64,000 bases of DNA from Rhodococcus sp. HNM0569 (GTDB lineage: Bacteria > Actinomycetota > Actinomycetes > Mycobacteriales > Mycobacteriaceae). The notes below the pieces were generated by a model, which saw only the letters and a list, made by a program, of their open reading frames with translations, was not told the DNA's origin and ran no database searches. The position numbers and the translations under genes were made by a program. The stretch spans positions 186,001-250,000 of the forward strand of contig NZ_JAASAE010000006.1 of assembly GCF_012726205.1 (NCBI RefSeq). Direction: 5' to 3'. How positions within the stretch are numbered: position 1 is the first letter of the stretch; each line of letters begins with the position of its first letter. Positions 33,777 to 43,315 of the stretch are shown here, one piece after another.

Positions 33777-36700
33777 ATGAATGCCCTGACGATTACGTTG
33801 GGCACCATCGGCGTGCTGCTGAGCCTTCCCGCGTGGGGGTCGTTCTTCAGCGGCGTCTGGCGGATCGTCAGTGCCATCCGCATTGGCCAGCCCGCCCCGG
33901 ATCGGTGGCGCCCGTTCTTCCCGCGCTTCAAGCAGATGGTCGTGGAGTTCCTCGCGCACACCCGCATGAACAAGTTCCGCACCGTCGGCTGGGCGCACTG
34001 GCTGGTGATGATCGGCTTCCTCCTCGGCTCGATCGTGGCGATGGAGGCGTACATCCAGACGTTCGACCCCGAGGGGCACTGGCCGCTCATCGGTGGCACG
34101 GCGGTCTACCACTTCATCGACGAACTCCTCGGCATCGGCACCGTCATCGGTGGCGTCACGCTGGTGATCATCCGTCAGCTCAACCACCCGCGCCGGCCCG
34201 CGCGCCAATCGCGCTTCGGCGGCTCGAACTTCCGCGCGGCGTACTTCGTCGAGACGGTCGTCATCATCGAGGGCCTCGGCATGATCCTCGTGAAGGCGGG
34301 CAAGATCGCCACCTTCGGTCACGCCAACGCCTGGACCGACTTCTTCACGATGCGCGTCGCCGAGCTGCTGCCTGCGAGCCCGGAGATGGTGTCCGCCTTC
34401 GCGTTCGTCAAGCTCATGTCGGCCATGGTCTGGCTCTACATCGTCGGCAGGAACATCAACTGGGGTGTCGCCTGGCACCGCTTCTCGGCGTTCTTCAACA
34501 TCTACTTCAAGCGCGAGGACGACGGCGACGTCGCGCTCGGCGCCCTCAAGCCGATGATGTCGGGCGGCAAGCCGATCGACATGGAAGAAGCCGACCCCGA
34601 CAACGACACCTTCGGTGCGGGCAACGTCGAGGACTTCTCGTGGAAGGGCTGGCTCGACTTCACCACGTGCACCGAGTGCGGCCGCTGCCAGTCGCAGTGC
34701 CCCGCGTGGAACACCGGCAAGCCGCTGAGCCCGAAGCTGCTCATCATGTCGCTGCGCGACCACGGCTACGCGAAGGCGCCGTACCTGCTCGCGGGCGGCC
34801 GCAAGGACATGGGCGGCGACGAGGTCGGCCTGGTCGACGCCGACGGCAACGTCCGCGAGGACGCGCTCGCGAAGATCCCCGAAGCCGCACGTGCCGAAGC
34901 GGGCCGCAAGCTCGTCGGCGAGACCGACGCGCTCGTCGAGGCGGGCGAGCTCGCACCGGTCATCGATGCCGAGACACTGTGGTCGTGCACCAACTGCGGC
35001 GCGTGTGTCGAGCAGTGCCCGGTCGACATCGAGCACGTCGACCACATCGTCGACATGCGCCGCTACCAGGTCCTCATCGAATCGGAGTTCCCGTCCGAGC
35101 TCGCGGGCCTGTTCAAGAACCTCGAGAACAAGGGCAACCCCTGGGGCCAGAACGCGAAGGATCGCCTCAACTGGATCCAGGAGATGGACTTCGACATCCC
35201 GGTGTTCGGCCAGGATGCCGACACCTTCGAGGACTACGAGTACCTGTTCTGGGTCGGCTGCGCCGGCGCCTACGAGGACCGCGCGAAGAAGACCACGAAG
35301 GCCGTCGCGGAGCTCCTCGCGACCGCGGGCGTCAAGTTCATGGTCCTCGGCGCCGAGGAGACCTGCACCGGCGACTCGGCTCGCCGCGCGGGCAACGAGT
35401 TCCTGTTCCAGCAGCTCGCGATGCAGAACATCGAGACGCTGAACTCGGTGTTCGACGGCGTCGAGGAGCGCAAGCGCAAGATCGTCGTGACCTGTGCGCA
35501 CTGCTTCAACGCACTCGGCAACGAGTACCCGCAGGTGGGTGGCAAGTACGACGTCGTGCACCACACGCAGCTGCTCAACCGCCTCGTGCGGCAGAAGAAG
35601 CTCGTGCCGGTCGCGCCGGTCGGCGAGAACGTCACGTACCACGACCCGTGCTTCCTCGGCCGCCACAACAAGGTGTACGACGCGCCACGTGAACTCATGT
35701 CCGCATCGGGCACGTCGCTGCAGGAGATGCCGCGGCACGGCGAGCGGTCGATGTGCTGTGGCGCCGGTGGCGCCCGCATGTGGATGGAAGAGAAGATCGG
35801 CAAGCGGATCAACATCGACCGCGTCGACGAAGCGCTCGACACCCTGGGCGGCGACGGCTCGTCGCCGCAGAAGATCGCGACCGGCTGCCCGTTCTGCCGT
35901 GTCATGCTCACCGACGGTGTCACAGCCGCGCAGGAAGGCGGCAAGGGCGAGGGCGTCGAGGTCGTCGACGTCGCACAGCTGATGCTGTCGTCCGTCGAGC
36001 GGCTCGATCCCGCGAAGCTCACCGAGAACATCAAGGTGATCCCGCGGCCGAAGTCCGAGAAGCCCGCCGAGCGCGTGGAGGAAGCGGCCGAGACGGTCGA
36101 ATCGCAGCGCGTCGAGGAGATCGAGGAGCCTGCCGAGACGCCCGCGAGCACCGCGGGCAAGCCTGCCGGTGGTGGGCTGGGCATGAAGGGTGCGGGCAAG
36201 GCACCCGGTGGCGGTCTCGGCATGAAGGGTGCCGGCAAGGCACCCGGTGCGAAGGCGCCGGGCGCGAAGGCACCCGGTGGGCTGGGCATGAAGGGTGCCG
36301 CGAAGGCACCCGGCAAGAAGGCGGCCCCCGCCGCCGAGCCCGCCGACGCCGCGACCGACTCCGCAGCCGCACCGAGCGAGGCGCCCAAGGGCGGTGGCCT
36401 CGGCATGAAGGGCGCTGCGAAGGCACCGGGCGGCAAGGGTCTGCAGATGAAGGGCGCCGGCAAGGCCCCCGGAGCGAAGGCACCGGGCGCGAAGCCCGCG
36501 GAGGCCGCAACCACGGAAGCCGAAACCACCGAGGCTCCCGCCGACTCCGCTTCCGCAGCACCGAAGCCCAAGGGCCCGGGCCTGCAGATGAAGGGTGCGG
36601 GCAAGGCTCCCGGCAAGGGGCTCCAGATGAAGGGCGCCGGCAAGGCTCCGGGTGCGAAGAAGCCCGAAGCCGCGGCACCTGCCGACGCTGCACCGACCCC

Positions 36701-37400
36701 GGCGGAACCCGAATCGGCACCGGCCGAGGCCCAGTCGGCACCGGCCGAGCCGAAGGCTCCCCCGGCAGCCAAGCCCGGCGGTCTCGGCTTCAAGTCGGGC
36801 GCGAAGGCCCCCGGCCCGAAGGCGCCGGGCGCGAAGAAGCCCGAAGCCACGGCACCTGCCGACGCTGCACCGACCCCGGCGGAACCCGAATCGGCACCGG
36901 CCGAGGCCCAGTCGGCACCGGCCGAGCCGAAGGCTCCCCCGGCAGCCAAGCCCGGCGGTCTCGGCTTCAAGTCGGGCGCGAAGGCTCCGGGCCCGAAGGC
37001 GCCGGGTGCGAAGAAGCCCGAAGCCACGGCACCTGCCGACGCTGCACCGACCCCGGCCGAGCCCGAATCGGCACCGACCGCGGCGGAGAAGCCGGAAACG
37101 GCGAGCGCGCCGGACACCGCGAGCGCGCCCGAGCCAGCGCAGGCGAAGCCGGGCGGTCTCGGCTTCAAGGCGGGCGCGAAGGCTCCGGCCCCGAAGGCGC
37201 CGGGTGCGACGAAGCCCGAAGCCACGGCACCTGCCGACGCTGCACCGACCCCGGCCGAGCCCGAATCGGCACCGACCGAGGCGGAGAAGCCGGAAACGTC
37301 GAGCGCGCCGGACACCTCGAGCGCGCCCGAGCCACCGCAGGCGAAGCCGGGCGGTCTCGGCTTCAAGTCGGGCGCGAAGGCCCCCGGCCGCAAGAAGTAG
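33777..37400 (+). CDS. heterodisulfide-reductase-like Fe-S membrane oxidoreductase with repeat tail
   Basis: A 1207-residue protein resembling M. tuberculosis Rv0338c. Residues 1-240 hold about six membrane helices (NarI/heme-type region). Two 4Fe-4S motifs follow, CTECGRCQSQCP near 298 and CTNCGACVEQCP near 404. Then come two CCG-type domains (HDPCFLGRHN, MCCGAGGARMW, GCPFCRVM) like HdrD/GlpC subunits. From about 780 the tail is low-complexity: seven MKGAGKAPG-like units, then four units starting GGLGFKSGAKAPGPKAPG. The catalytic part ends near residue 750. The family is thought to move electrons between the quinone pool and a thiol or lactate-type donor. The tail's role is unknown. Confidence 0.88.
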   Translation: MNALTITLGTIGVLLSLPAWGSFFSGVWRIVSAIRIGQPAPDRWRPFFPRFKQMVVEFLAHTRMNKFRTVGWAHWLVMIGFLLGSIVAMEAYIQTFDPEGHWPLIGGTAVYHFIDELLGIGTVIGGVTLVIIRQLNHPRRPARQSRFGGSNFRAAYFVETVVIIEGLGMILVKAGKIATFGHANAWTDFFTMRVAELLPASPEMVSAFAFVKLMSAMVWLYIVGRNINWGVAWHRFSAFFNIYFKREDDGDVALGALKPMMSGGKPIDMEEADPDNDTFGAGNVEDFSWKGWLDFTTCTECGRCQSQCPAWNTGKPLSPKLLIMSLRDHGYAKAPYLLAGGRKDMGGDEVGLVDADGNVREDALAKIPEAARAEAGRKLVGETDALVEAGELAPVIDAETLWSCTNCGACVEQCPVDIEHVDHIVDMRRYQVLIESEFPSELAGLFKNLENKGNPWGQNAKDRLNWIQEMDFDIPVFGQDADTFEDYEYLFWVGCAGAYEDRAKKTTKAVAELLATAGVKFMVLGAEETCTGDSARRAGNEFLFQQLAMQNIETLNSVFDGVEERKRKIVVTCAHCFNALGNEYPQVGGKYDVVHHTQLLNRLVRQKKLVPVAPVGENVTYHDPCFLGRHNKVYDAPRELMSASGTSLQEMPRHGERSMCCGAGGARMWMEEKIGKRINIDRVDEALDTLGGDGSSPQKIATGCPFCRVMLTDGVTAAQEGGKGEGVEVVDVAQLMLSSVERLDPAKLTENIKVIPRPKSEKPAERVEEAAETVESQRVEEIEEPAETPASTAGKPAGGGLGMKGAGKAPGGGLGMKGAGKAPGAKAPGAKAPGGLGMKGAAKAPGKKAAPAAEPADAATDSAAAPSEAPKGGGLGMKGAAKAPGGKGLQMKGAGKAPGAKAPGAKPAEAATTEAETTEAPADSASAAPKPKGPGLQMKGAGKAPGKGLQMKGAGKAPGAKKPEAAAPADAAPTPAEPESAPAEAQSAPAEPKAPPAAKPGGLGFKSGAKAPGPKAPGAKKPEATAPADAAPTPAEPESAPAEAQSAPAEPKAPPAAKPGGLGFKSGAKAPGPKAPGAKKPEATAPADAAPTPAEPESAPTAAEKPETASAPDTASAPEPAQAKPGGLGFKAGAKAPAPKAPGATKPEATAPADAAPTPAEPESAPTEAEKPETSSAPDTSSAPEPPQAKPGGLGFKSGAKAPGRKK
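36654..37380 (+). repeat. tandem in-frame repeats coding the Fe-S reductase tail
   Basis: Copies start at 36654, 36831, 37008 and 37206. The first two periods are exactly 177 bp (59 codons) with few differences. The third copy is 198 bp, having gained 21 bases. The near-identity at DNA level points to recent duplication and likely length variation between strains. Confidence 0.88.
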
Positions 37401-37410
37401 ATCGGCACGC

Positions 37411-37445
37411 AAGCGCCCCACTCGCACGACGCGGGTGGGGCGCTT
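37411..37445 (+). terminator. hairpin after the Fe-S reductase gene
   Basis: AAGCGCCCCAC (37411-37421) pairs perfectly with GTGGGGCGCTT (37435-37445) around a 13-base loop. There is no proper T-tract. The flanking A/T ends make it symmetrical, so it may serve both converging transcripts. Confidence 0.6.
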
Positions 37446-37537
37446 GGCGTTTCACACACCTTTCGGCGTCGCGCCACCGGTTTCGTCCACCGGGACCGTA
37501 TCCGCGACGCCGGCTGGGCGGTAACCCGGTGTGTAGG

Positions 37538-39493
37538 TCAGGAACGCTCGGGACGCCACAGTTCGAGCACCGGAATGCCCGGCGGCTCGAACCCGAGCAC
37601 TTGTCCGTAGAACGACAGTTCGGCATTGCGCGCACGGATCTGGCTGTCGACGCGGCGGAAACCGTGCGATTCGCCGGGGAACGCGAGGTATGCGTGCGGG
37701 ATGCCCTTCGCCACCAGCGCATCGCGGAACCGCTCGGCCTGCGCGGGCGGCACGATCGGGTCGTCGAGACCTTGCAGCAACAGCACGGGGCAGTTCAATC
37801 CGTCGACGTTCTCGAGCGGCGCCCGCTCGCGGTACAGGTCGGCGGCCTCGGGCAGCGGGCCGATGAGACCGTCGATGTAGCGCGACTCGAAGTCGTGGGT
37901 CTCCTCGACGAACTTCTCGAGCTCTGCGACACCGTAATACGATGCACCACAAGCGAACACGTCCGACGTCGTGAGCGCCGACAGCACCGTCCACCCTCCC
38001 GCCGAGCCACCCTCGATCGCGAGCCGGTCGCGGTCGGCGAGCCCCTGCTCGGCGAGCCCGAGCACCGCGGTCACCACGTCCTCGACGTCGACGACACCCC
38101 ACTGGCCACGCAGCCGGTTGCGGTACTCACGGCCGTAGCCGGTGGAGCCGCCGTAGTTGACGTCGATCACGCCGATGCCGCGACTGGTGAAGAACGCGAA
38201 GACGGGGCTGAGCACCGGCGCGACGTGCGCGGTCGGCCCGCCGTGCACGAACGCGACGTACGGCGGCTTCTCCCCTTCCATGCCCTCGTAGGACGGATTG
38301 AGCGGCGGGTAGGCGATCGCATGCACGTCGCGCCCGTTGCCGTCGAATGTGAGTTGCACTGCATCGGGACGGAATTCGGGCGCGGGCAGTTCGTCGGACG
38401 AGAGCCGCACGGTCGTGATCTCGCCCGAGGCCCGGTTGTAGGTGCGCAGCCCGGCCGCGGCGCGCGCTCCTGCGGTGCGCAGCAGCACGACGTCGTCTCG
38501 TTCGTCGCACAGCGCCAGCGACGTGAACGCACCGAGGTCGAGATCGGAGAGCGAGCCGTCCTTGGTGTCGAGCACCGACAGCGTGTCGGTGCCGAGCGTG
38601 TGGACCGCGACGATCTCGCCCTGCTCGACGGGCAGGTACCACTTGCTGCCGAGATTCCACAGCGGTCCGCCGAAGTCGGCGGCCAGGGGGTGCAAGGGTG
38701 TCGGCTCGCCCCCGGCCACCGGCACTCGGTAGAGATTCCACCAGCCGGTGCGATCGCTCACGACGTACAGATCGGTGAAACCGGTCCACTGCGGCTGCAG
38801 CACCGACTCCTCGGGGCCACCCAGGAGCGTCACCGGTTCGCCCGACGCGACGCCGTCCGCGAGTGGAACCACGCGCAGTTCGGTTCCGTCCCACGGCATC
38901 CGTGGGTGGTCCCATGCGATCCACGCGAGCGAACGACCGTCGGGCGACACCCGCGGGTACGCGAGGAAATCGGATCCGCCGACCACCGACCGCACCTTCG
39001 ACGCGTCGTCGGCCGCGGAACCGTCGAGCGGGATCGCGCAGATGTCGCGTGTGACGGCGCCGGACTCGTCGTGCCGCTCGCGCACGGCCCACACCTCGCG
39101 TCCGACGGCCTGCAGGTCGGCGTACCGCCACGCGCCGGGGCGCGGCGGCTCGGGGGTGAGCGGCCAGGGCGTCGCTCCGCGCAGCAGGTACACGCGCTGG
39201 TCGCTGTACTCGGCGAAGACGAGCCGGCCGGTGCCGATCGACGTCCACGCGCCGCCGCCGTACTCGTGCACGCGAGTGCGGGCGTTCCACGGCGGCGGCA
39301 GGATGTCTTCGGGCGCGCCGTCGAGGCCGGTGCGGCGGATCGCCATGCGTCCGCCTTCCGACGGCCGCAGCTCCGCCCACCACACGTCGTCGCCGACGAA
39401 ACGCCCGCCCTCCACCGGGTGACCGGCGGCCGCGAGATCCTTCGCGGTGATCGGCGAAGGCCAGGATCCGTACGGGGCGCGCGTCACAGGCAT
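37538..39493 (-). CDS. S9-family prolyl oligopeptidase-like peptidase
   Basis: A 651-residue serine peptidase. The N-terminal half is a beta-propeller (repeats such as RVSPDGRSLAWIAWD), and the C-terminal alpha/beta-hydrolase domain has Ser in EGGSAGGWT, Asp in GLDDPIVPP and His in GESHGF. HGGPTAH before the nucleophile supplies the oxyanion region. Length suits acylaminoacyl or dipeptidyl peptidases. There is no signal peptide, so it is cytoplasmic. ATG 39493 was chosen as the nearest start giving the MPVTRAPYGSW family-like beginning. Confidence 0.9.
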   Translation of the reverse strand: MPVTRAPYGSWPSPITAKDLAAAGHPVEGGRFVGDDVWWAELRPSEGGRMAIRRTGLDGAPEDILPPPWNARTRVHEYGGGAWTSIGTGRLVFAEYSDQRVYLLRGATPWPLTPEPPRPGAWRYADLQAVGREVWAVRERHDESGAVTRDICAIPLDGSAADDASKVRSVVGGSDFLAYPRVSPDGRSLAWIAWDHPRMPWDGTELRVVPLADGVASGEPVTLLGGPEESVLQPQWTGFTDLYVVSDRTGWWNLYRVPVAGGEPTPLHPLAADFGGPLWNLGSKWYLPVEQGEIVAVHTLGTDTLSVLDTKDGSLSDLDLGAFTSLALCDERDDVVLLRTAGARAAAGLRTYNRASGEITTVRLSSDELPAPEFRPDAVQLTFDGNGRDVHAIAYPPLNPSYEGMEGEKPPYVAFVHGGPTAHVAPVLSPVFAFFTSRGIGVIDVNYGGSTGYGREYRNRLRGQWGVVDVEDVVTAVLGLAEQGLADRDRLAIEGGSAGGWTVLSALTTSDVFACGASYYGVAELEKFVEETHDFESRYIDGLIGPLPEAADLYRERAPLENVDGLNCPVLLLQGLDDPIVPPAQAERFRDALVAKGIPHAYLAFPGESHGFRRVDSQIRARNAELSFYGQVLGFEPPGIPVLELWRPERS

Positions 39494-39593
39494 GGACCGA
39501 CGATATATCCGGCACCTCGTCGGCAGGGGCGATCCTGCCTGCGGTATCGCAGTCTCGGAAACCCGATTGCGGCCGGGTGGAAGAATGGGCCGG

Positions 39594-40871
39594 GTGAGCA
39601 CTCCAGAACCGGACCCGCGCCCGCAGGGCCGCCTCGAACAGCCCAGCCCGCGGCCGCGGCGCCTCGAGCAGTCCACCAAACTGCAGAACGTCGTCTACGA
39701 GATCCGTGGCCCGGTGCACGCGCACGCCGCCCGGCTCGAGGCGGAGGGTCACCGCATCCTCAAGCTGAACATCGGCAACCCGGCGCCGTTCGGTTTCGAG
39801 GCGCCGGACGTCATCATGCGCGACATGATCGCGGCGCTGCCGCACGCGCAGGGCTACTCGGAGTCGAAGGGCATCCTGTCGGCGCGGCGCGCGATCGCGA
39901 CGCGCTACGAACTGGTCCCCGGCTTCCCGGAGCTCGACGTCGACGACATCTACCTGGGCAACGGCGTGTCCGAGCTCATCACGATCACGATGCAGGCGCT
40001 GCTCGACAACGGCGACGAGGTGCTCATCCCCGCGCCCGACTACCCGCTGTGGACTGCCATGACGAGCCTCGCGGGCGGGCGCGCCGTGCACTATCTGTGC
40101 GACGAGGACAACGACTGGAATCCGGATATCGCGGACATCGAGTCGAAGATCACCGACAAGACCAAGGCGCTGCTGGTGATCAACCCGAACAATCCGACGG
40201 GCGCGGTCTACTCCGAGGAAGTGCTCCAACAGATCGTCGACCTCGCCCGTCGGCACTCGCTGCTGCTGCTCGCGGACGAGATCTACGACAAGATCCTCTA
40301 CGACGACGCGAAGCACACGTCGCTCGCGTCGCTCGCTCCCGACCTGCTGTGCCTCACGTTCAACGGGTTGTCGAAGGCGTACCGCGTGGCCGGCTACCGC
40401 TCGGGCTGGCTCGCGATCACCGGCCCGAAGGATCACGCGAAGGGCTTCCTGGAGGGCGTCGACCTGCTCGCGTCGTCGCGGCTGTGCCCCAACGTGCCTG
40501 CTCAGCACGCGATCCAGGTGGCGCTGGGCGGATACCAGACGATCGACGACCTCGTGCTGCCCGGTGGCCGGCTGCTCGAACAGCGCGACGTCGCGTGGGA
40601 GCACCTCAACATGATTCCGGGGGTGTCCTGCGTCAAGCCTCGCGGCGCGCTGTACGCGTTCCCGCGGCTGGATCCCGAGGTGTACGAGATCCACGACGAC
40701 GAGAAGCTCGTGCAGGACCTGCTGCTCCAGGAGAAGATCCTGATGGTGCAGGGCACCGGGTTCAACTGGCCCGCGCACGATCACCTGCGCATCGTGACCC
40801 TCCCGTGGGCCCGCGATCTCGCGGTGGCCATCGAGCGGTTCGGCAACTTCCTCACGAGTTACAAGCAGTAG
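39594..40871 (+). CDS. pyridoxal-phosphate aminotransferase (AlaA/AspC-like)
   Basis: A 425-residue class I aminotransferase. INPNNPTGAVYS and DEIYDKILYD are PLP-pocket motifs, FNGLSKAYRVAGYRSGW holds the Schiff-base Lys (SLSK-type, here GLSKAYR), and RIVTLP binds the substrate carboxylate. It resembles AlaA, the glutamate-pyruvate aminotransferase, and M. tuberculosis Rv0337c. The GTG at 39594 gives VSTPEPD; an AAGAAT hexamer eleven bases upstream hints at a short-leader or leaderless transcript. It is divergent from the S9 peptidase gene. Confidence 0.9.
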   Translation: MSTPEPDPRPQGRLEQPSPRPRRLEQSTKLQNVVYEIRGPVHAHAARLEAEGHRILKLNIGNPAPFGFEAPDVIMRDMIAALPHAQGYSESKGILSARRAIATRYELVPGFPELDVDDIYLGNGVSELITITMQALLDNGDEVLIPAPDYPLWTAMTSLAGGRAVHYLCDEDNDWNPDIADIESKITDKTKALLVINPNNPTGAVYSEEVLQQIVDLARRHSLLLLADEIYDKILYDDAKHTSLASLAPDLLCLTFNGLSKAYRVAGYRSGWLAITGPKDHAKGFLEGVDLLASSRLCPNVPAQHAIQVALGGYQTIDDLVLPGGRLLEQRDVAWEHLNMIPGVSCVKPRGALYAFPRLDPEVYEIHDDEKLVQDLLLQEKILMVQGTGFNWPAHDHLRIVTLPWARDLAVAIERFGNFLTSYKQ

Positions 40872-40999
40872 TCCGGCAGGACAGCTGCAAGCAGTAAGTC
40901 CGAAGGACAGGGCCCGTGGCTGTGGGCAGGGAAGCCACACTCGTGTAGCTTTCCTGTCGCCGCCACCGCGGCGGCACGGCAAGGCGTTTGGGGGAGGTT

Positions 41000-41809
41000 A
41001 TGGGGGGACACGCGGACACGAGCGGCGACGGGCGCGCGGGGGACGCACCGTCGACGCCGCGCGAGCGGTTCGGCCGGTACGTCTACCACCGGCGGCGGAT
41101 GCTCAATCTCACGCAGGACGACGTGACCGCCGCGGGCGGTCCGTCGGATGCGGCGCAGACGCGCGCCGAGAACGGCACCGGGCCCACGCCCAGTACGTCG
41201 ACGCTGCGCAAACTCGACCTCGCGCTCGAATGGGAGCCGGGCAGCGCGGCCCGCACACTCGAAGGCGGCGAACCGGTGCCGCTCGAAGACGCGTCGCCAC
41301 CGGCTCCGGCACCGCCTGCTCTGCAACTCGGGCCCAGCCAGATCCCGCTCGAGCTCGAGACGCTCGTCGAACTGCTCGACCCGCATGCGCGTCTCGCGCG
41401 CATCGCCGCCGAGAACCCGGACGTGCCCGGCCTCGCGGACGCGTCGGGCGAACTCGACCGGGTCGTGTCGAAGATCACGGGCGCGTACGTCACGCGCCTC
41501 CTCGAAGCGAACGGTGGGCCCGACGGTCCGCGTCAGCCTCTGCTCGAGTTCGCGTTCGGGCATCTGCTCGAGATCCCGGCGGCGCACGACGACCCGTCCG
41601 AACTGGAAGAAGCGCTGTACCGGCGGTACCTGTACGGCCGGTCCGCCGACCTGGACACCTCGACGCGCGAGAGGTTCCGCCGCCGGTGGGAGGGCAGACG
41701 CGCACGCACAGGAGGCCGCGCGTCCGGATTCGGAACACTGTCGTCCGCACCGCACTCGCCTGCGTCGAGCACGAGCTCCACCGGCTTGGATACGGCGGCG
41801 ACGGCATGA
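41000..41809 (+). CDS. XRE-type helix-turn-helix protein
   Basis: A 269-residue protein. Residues about 22-92 form a lambda-repressor-like HTH (RERFGRYVYHRRRMLNLTQ, SDAAQTRAENGTG, LRKLDLALEW). The middle is a Pro/Ala linker, then a helical domain of unknown function (QIPLELETLVELLDPHARL, ALYRRYLYGRSADLD). GGGGAGG precedes ATG 41000. It overlaps the next gene by four bases (ATGA) and faces an ImmA/IrrE protease and a membrane protein gene. ImmA-type proteases cleave HTH repressors, so this could be the target. Confidence 0.8.
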   Translation: MGGHADTSGDGRAGDAPSTPRERFGRYVYHRRRMLNLTQDDVTAAGGPSDAAQTRAENGTGPTPSTSTLRKLDLALEWEPGSAARTLEGGEPVPLEDASPPAPAPPALQLGPSQIPLELETLVELLDPHARLARIAAENPDVPGLADASGELDRVVSKITGAYVTRLLEANGGPDGPRQPLLEFAFGHLLEIPAAHDDPSELEEALYRRYLYGRSADLDTSTRERFRRRWEGRRARTGGRASGFGTLSSAPHSPASSTSSTGLDTAATA

Positions 41810-42216
41810 GCAGCACCTTCGGCCACCGCCTCGACATCGCGATCGACGCCGCCCATCCGCGCGGCACGCCGCCGCGCAGCGATGGTGCGATCGCGGCCGG
41901 GTTGTCCCGCGATCTCGATCGGGACGTGCCCGAGTCGGCGATCGCGCAGTGGCGTGCGACGGCCGACGCCGACGACATCGCACCCGACGTCCTCGAGGCA
42001 CTCGCACGACGGTTCGGTTGCCCGGTCGAGTACCTGCGCGACGGCGACGACGACTACGAGGTGCAGTTGCGTTTCCAGACCGCGGTACGCGACGCCGACG
42101 TGCGGCACCTGTCGTTCCGACGGGTCGGCCAGCCGGCGGGGTTGTCGGCGGGCGAGATGCGTGCGTGGATCACGATGCTCACGTCGCTGCCCGCACCGCA
42201 TTCGACGGGTCGCTGA
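41806..42216 (+). CDS. small XRE-like HTH protein, coupled to the preceding gene
   Basis: A 136-residue protein with a second HTH-like region: FGHRLDIAIDAAHPRGTPP, a variable helix, ESAIAQWRATADADDIAPDVLEALARRFGCPVEYL, a pattern typical of repressors that count on an ESR1/SinR-like fold. The C terminus (LSAGEMRAWITML) is helical. Translation is coupled to the first HTH gene. Its stop is 14 bases from the end of the convergent membrane-protein gene. The pair may act together as heterodimer or in tandem on one promoter; that is inferred. Confidence 0.75.
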   Translation: MSSTFGHRLDIAIDAAHPRGTPPRSDGAIAAGLSRDLDRDVPESAIAQWRATADADDIAPDVLEALARRFGCPVEYLRDGDDDYEVQLRFQTAVRDADVRHLSFRRVGQPAGLSAGEMRAWITMLTSLPAPHSTGR

Positions 42217-42230
42217 CCCCGGGCTGCCCG

Positions 42231-43313
42231 CTACGCGGCGATCTCCCAGCACGCGGCGACACTGCGCAGTCCGGCGAGGTCGCCGGACAGATGCAGGGCG
42301 CGGGCGCGCGACTGCGCGGCGGACGGGTGCTGCACACCGTTGCCGGTGGGCCGCGCGCGTGCCGCGATCCGCAATGCCGCCGCGACGACGGCGGGATCGT
42401 CGGACAGCTCCGCGGGCAGGCCCGGTTCGAGCACGAGGATCGCGTCGCGGATCTCGACCGACATGCGGTGCAGGCGGTCGCTGTGCGAGAGCGCGCGACG
42501 GTCCACTCGGCGCAGCGGCAGCACCACCTCGGGCACCGCGGTGGTGAGCGTGCGCCACATCGGGCGCAGGCTGCGGACACCGGCCTTCGCGGCCCGTTCG
42601 CGCACGAAACGTTGCACGAGGGGCCGCGCGATCATCGCGAACATCACGGCGGTGACGAGTATTGCGATCACTGCGCCCGACTCGAGCACCGGTTCGAGGA
42701 TCGGCCAGGTCGTGTGGAAGTAGTCGGCGACGCCCGCGACGAGACCGGTCACGAGGTACAGCGACACCGCGCCCGACAGGAATGCGAGCAGGGCGACCGA
42801 TCTCCGCTCGCGGCCCCGCACGCGCGTGATGCCGCGGATCGCGAGCACGAGCACCGACACCGCGACGATCAGGAGCGGGCCCGAGAACACGCTCGCGTAC
42901 ACCACGAACGCCCAGTCCGGGCCTTCGCGAACGTCGACGCCGAGCCGGAAGGCCTGGTAACCCACCACGCACATGACCACCGCGAGCGCGAGCGCGACGG
43001 CCGTCGCGGCGGGCCACACCCAGCGGTACTTCCGCGGGCCGTGCCACCACGACGAGAACAACGCGTATGCCGACGCGCCCGCGAGCAGGAACAGCGAGTT
43101 CTGCAGCATCGACCCCGCGCCGTGGAAGGTGACCGAGTCGATCGCGGGACGCACGCCCGGCAGCGCGACGGTGGCGCCTGCGGCCATGAGCAGCGCGGTG
43201 GCGTTGAGGATGCGCTGGGCACGAGTCGCGCGCACGTACAGCAGGCGCAGCACGACGATGTACCACAGCGGCGCCACCACCAGTGCCGGCAGCGCGACGG
43301 CGAGAACGTCCAC
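42231..43313 (-). CDS. MAB_1171c-family putative membrane transporter or sensor
   Basis: A 360-residue protein with about seven membrane helices in residues 1-215 (LPALVVAPLWYIVVL, NSLFLLAGASAYALF, AVVMCVVGYQAFRL, and others), then a cytoplasmic domain of about 145 residues with many Arg. The arrangement fits the MAB_1171c family, which is often found beside ImmA/IrrE protease genes in actinobacteria. It begins two bases after the protease stop, so the two are cotranscribed. Function unknown; a sensor that controls the protease is a reasonable guess. Confidence 0.78.
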   Translation of the reverse strand: MDVLAVALPALVVAPLWYIVVLRLLYVRATRAQRILNATALLMAAGATVALPGVRPAIDSVTFHGAGSMLQNSLFLLAGASAYALFSSWWHGPRKYRWVWPAATAVALALAVVMCVVGYQAFRLGVDVREGPDWAFVVYASVFSGPLLIVAVSVLVLAIRGITRVRGRERRSVALLAFLSGAVSLYLVTGLVAGVADYFHTTWPILEPVLESGAVIAILVTAVMFAMIARPLVQRFVRERAAKAGVRSLRPMWRTLTTAVPEVVLPLRRVDRRALSHSDRLHRMSVEIRDAILVLEPGLPAELSDDPAVVAAALRIAARARPTGNGVQHPSAAQSRARALHLSGDLAGLRSVAACWEIAA

Positions 43314-43315
43314 CG

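Noticed and set aside
36654-37380. The regular repeats as a CRISPR-like array
   Set aside because: Units are 177-198 bp, in frame and coding, with no unique spacers.
35753-40897. A 1714-codon open frame on the plus strand across the Fe-S reductase tail, S9 peptidase and aminotransferase
   Set aside because: Composition is Arg/Gly/Ala-rich without motifs; the true genes on both strands are clear. It is kept open by repeats and high GC.
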